From Pseudorhodobacter antarcticus (GTDB taxonomy: Bacteria > Pseudomonadota > Alphaproteobacteria > Rhodobacterales > Rhodobacteraceae), in the NCBI GenBank assembly GCA_945860375.1, contig CAMAQR010000014.1, positions 1 through 64,000 on the forward strand: a stretch of DNA of 64,000 nt, given 5' to 3'. Shown one piece after another: positions 63,060 to 64,000 of this stretch. The position numbers were made by a program, and so were the translations under genes. Below the pieces are notes generated by a model that was not told the origin of the DNA, searched no databases, and saw only the letters and a program-made list of their open reading frames with translations. Numbering within the stretch: position 1 is the first letter of the stretch; the number at the start of each line of letters is the position of its first letter.

Positions 63060-63826
63060 ACGGCCGACGCTGGTTTTTTGCCCATGATGATCATGCCAAG
63101 GATGTCTTCGTCGGTCACTTCATTCACGTTTACCGTGCCCACGCGCTGACCGTTTTTCATAACGACGGCGCGGTCGCACAGCTTCATCACCGAATGAATG
63201 TCATGTTCGATGAGGAAGATCCCCAGACCTTGTTTTTTCAATTCCTGAATAAGTTCGGCCACCATCTGGGTTTCTTGCGGACCGAGCGCTGCGGTCGGCT
63301 CGTCCATGATCAGGATCTTGGCGTTGAAATAGACCGCGCGGGCGATGGCGACCGACTGGCGTTGACCGCCCGAAAGCGCGGACACCGGCACGTTGAATTT
63401 GCGGAAATTCGGGTTCAGCCGCGCCATGATCTTGCGGGTTTCAGCCTCCATCGCGGAATCATCGACAAAGCCGCCCTTGCCCACAATCTCACGGCCCAAA
63501 AACAGGTTTGAGGCCGCGTCCAGATTGTCGGCTAAGGCCAGAGTTTGGTAGATCGTCTCAATGTTGTAGGCGCGGGCGTCGCGGGGGTTGTTGATATCCA
63601 CCCGTTCGCCGTTGATGTAAATCTCGCCTGCGTCCGCCTTGTAGGCCCCCGACAGACATTTGATCAGCGTCGATTTTCCAGCACCGTTGTGGCCCAGCAG
63701 GCCCACGACTTCGCCGGGGTGCAGATCAATCGACACATGATCCACGGCCTTGATGCCGCCGAAGGCGATGGAAATGTCTTTCAGCTCAACGAGAGGTGTT
63801 CCAGAATTTGCCCCAATTTGTGCCAT
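63056..63826 (-). CDS. xylose-type sugar ABC transporter ATPase (single NBD)
   Basis: ATPase of 256 residues with one nucleotide-binding domain: Walker A GHNGAGKST, signature LSGGQRQSVAIARAVYF, Walker B ILIMDEPTAALGP, switch IEHDIHSVMKLCDR. E. coli XylG has two such domains in about 510 residues; single-domain versions are common in Rhodobacterales. ATG at 63826 is best, since gagggg lies 7 bases upstream; in-frame starts further up run into the permease gene. It follows the permease by 10 bp. Confidence 0.9.
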   Translation of the reverse strand: MAQIGANSGTPLVELKDISIAFGGIKAVDHVSIDLHPGEVVGLLGHNGAGKSTLIKCLSGAYKADAGEIYINGERVDINNPRDARAYNIETIYQTLALADNLDAASNLFLGREIVGKGGFVDDSAMEAETRKIMARLNPNFRKFNVPVSALSGGQRQSVAIARAVYFNAKILIMDEPTAALGPQETQMVAELIQELKKQGLGIFLIEHDIHSVMKLCDRAVVMKNGQRVGTVNVNEVTDEDILGMIIMGKKPASAV

Positions 63827-63836
63827 TTTCATCCCC

Positions 63837-64000
63837 TCACTTGGTTTTCTTGCGGTAGAGATTGTCGAGGTAGACGGCCAGAACCAGCGCCACGCCGACG
63901 ACGATCTTGCGGTAAGAGCCGTCGCCAAAGCCGATCAGCACCATGCCGGTTTGCAGCGATTGCATCACCAGCGCACCGATGATGGCCCCGTAAATCGTGC
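63837..64000 (-). CDS. sugar ABC transporter permease, C-terminal part (XylH-like)
   Basis: Only the last 54 codons are in the window. They read TIYGAIIGALVMQSLQTGMV, then GVALVLAVYLDNLYRKK before the stop, matching the C-terminal helix pair of RbsC/XylH-type permeases. The stop is 10 bp before the ATPase start. It is the upstream member of the xylose operon, which continues past the window edge. Confidence 0.88.
   Translation of the reverse strand, partial: TIYGAIIGALVMQSLQTGMVLIGFGDGSYRKIVVGVALVLAVYLDNLYRKKTK

Overview
The window looks like a chromosomal segment of a marine Rhodobacterales (Roseobacter-group) alphaproteobacterium. The evidence is high-GC coding DNA, short-overlap operons, and a gene set typical of that group: taurine and sulfoacetaldehyde catabolism (tpa, xsc, tauR, SoeABC-like sulfite dehydrogenase), quaternary-amine/TMAO-type uptake, creatinase, a dimethylglycine/sarcosine dehydrogenase-like flavoprotein, and a proton-pumping rhodopsin with its own retinal pathway. 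The species cannot be fixed from the sequence alone.

Layout. 1-2.4 kb: a lower-GC accessory patch with a YbjQ-type protein and a serine recombinase bracketed by a 13-bp inverted repeat. 2.4-3.6 kb: an MltB-type transglycosylase, tRNA-Glu(UUC) and a long palindrome. 3.6-12.4 kb: a betaine/TMAO-type ABC importer (binding protein, ATPase, double-length permease) beside TorR/TorS/TorT-like genes, probably a sensor circuit controlling the importer. 12.9-15.1 kb: creatinase with a divergent LysR regulator. 15.7-21.9 kb: the phototrophy cassette, rhodopsin then crtE-crtI-crtB-crtY-blh, with a hairpin terminator between rhodopsin and crtE. 22.5-28.2 kb: a polyamine-type ABC operon with an SDR and a divergent LuxR-type regulator. 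28.2-30.5 kb: a graveyard of broken insertion sequences (IS30, IS3; an IS66 scrap lies at 22.2 kb).

30.5-36.4 kb: a BMP-type nucleoside/base ABC importer with a CodA-like deaminase. 36.5-44.3 kb: a dimethylglycine/sarcosine dehydrogenase-like protein, a choline-kinase-like protein and SoeCBA. 44.4-51.2 kb: ackA, a TauE-type exporter, xsc, tauR and tpa. Together these can take taurine via sulfoacetaldehyde to acetyl phosphate and sulfite, then to acetate plus ATP and to sulfate or exported sulfite. Three pairs of CTGG-type direct repeats, all with a 23-bp period, lie before xsc, before tauR and before tpa and are probable TauR sites.

51.4-57.4 kb is notable for decay: a sulfotransferase gene with one in-frame stop, a frameshifted Rrf2 regulator, and an in-frame chimera of a DevB-type membrane-fusion protein with the C-terminal half of a DevA-type ATPase. 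Intact genes between them are a Rieske oxygenase, a nitrilase-family hydrolase and a beta-lactamase-fold esterase. 57.5-64 kb: a CRTAC1/ASPIC protein and a vanadium-haloperoxidase-like protein, directly downstream of a D-xylose operon (xylA, xylB, ABC ATPase, permease end) that runs off the window.

All assignments come from reading the sequence and recalled family motifs; no searches were run.
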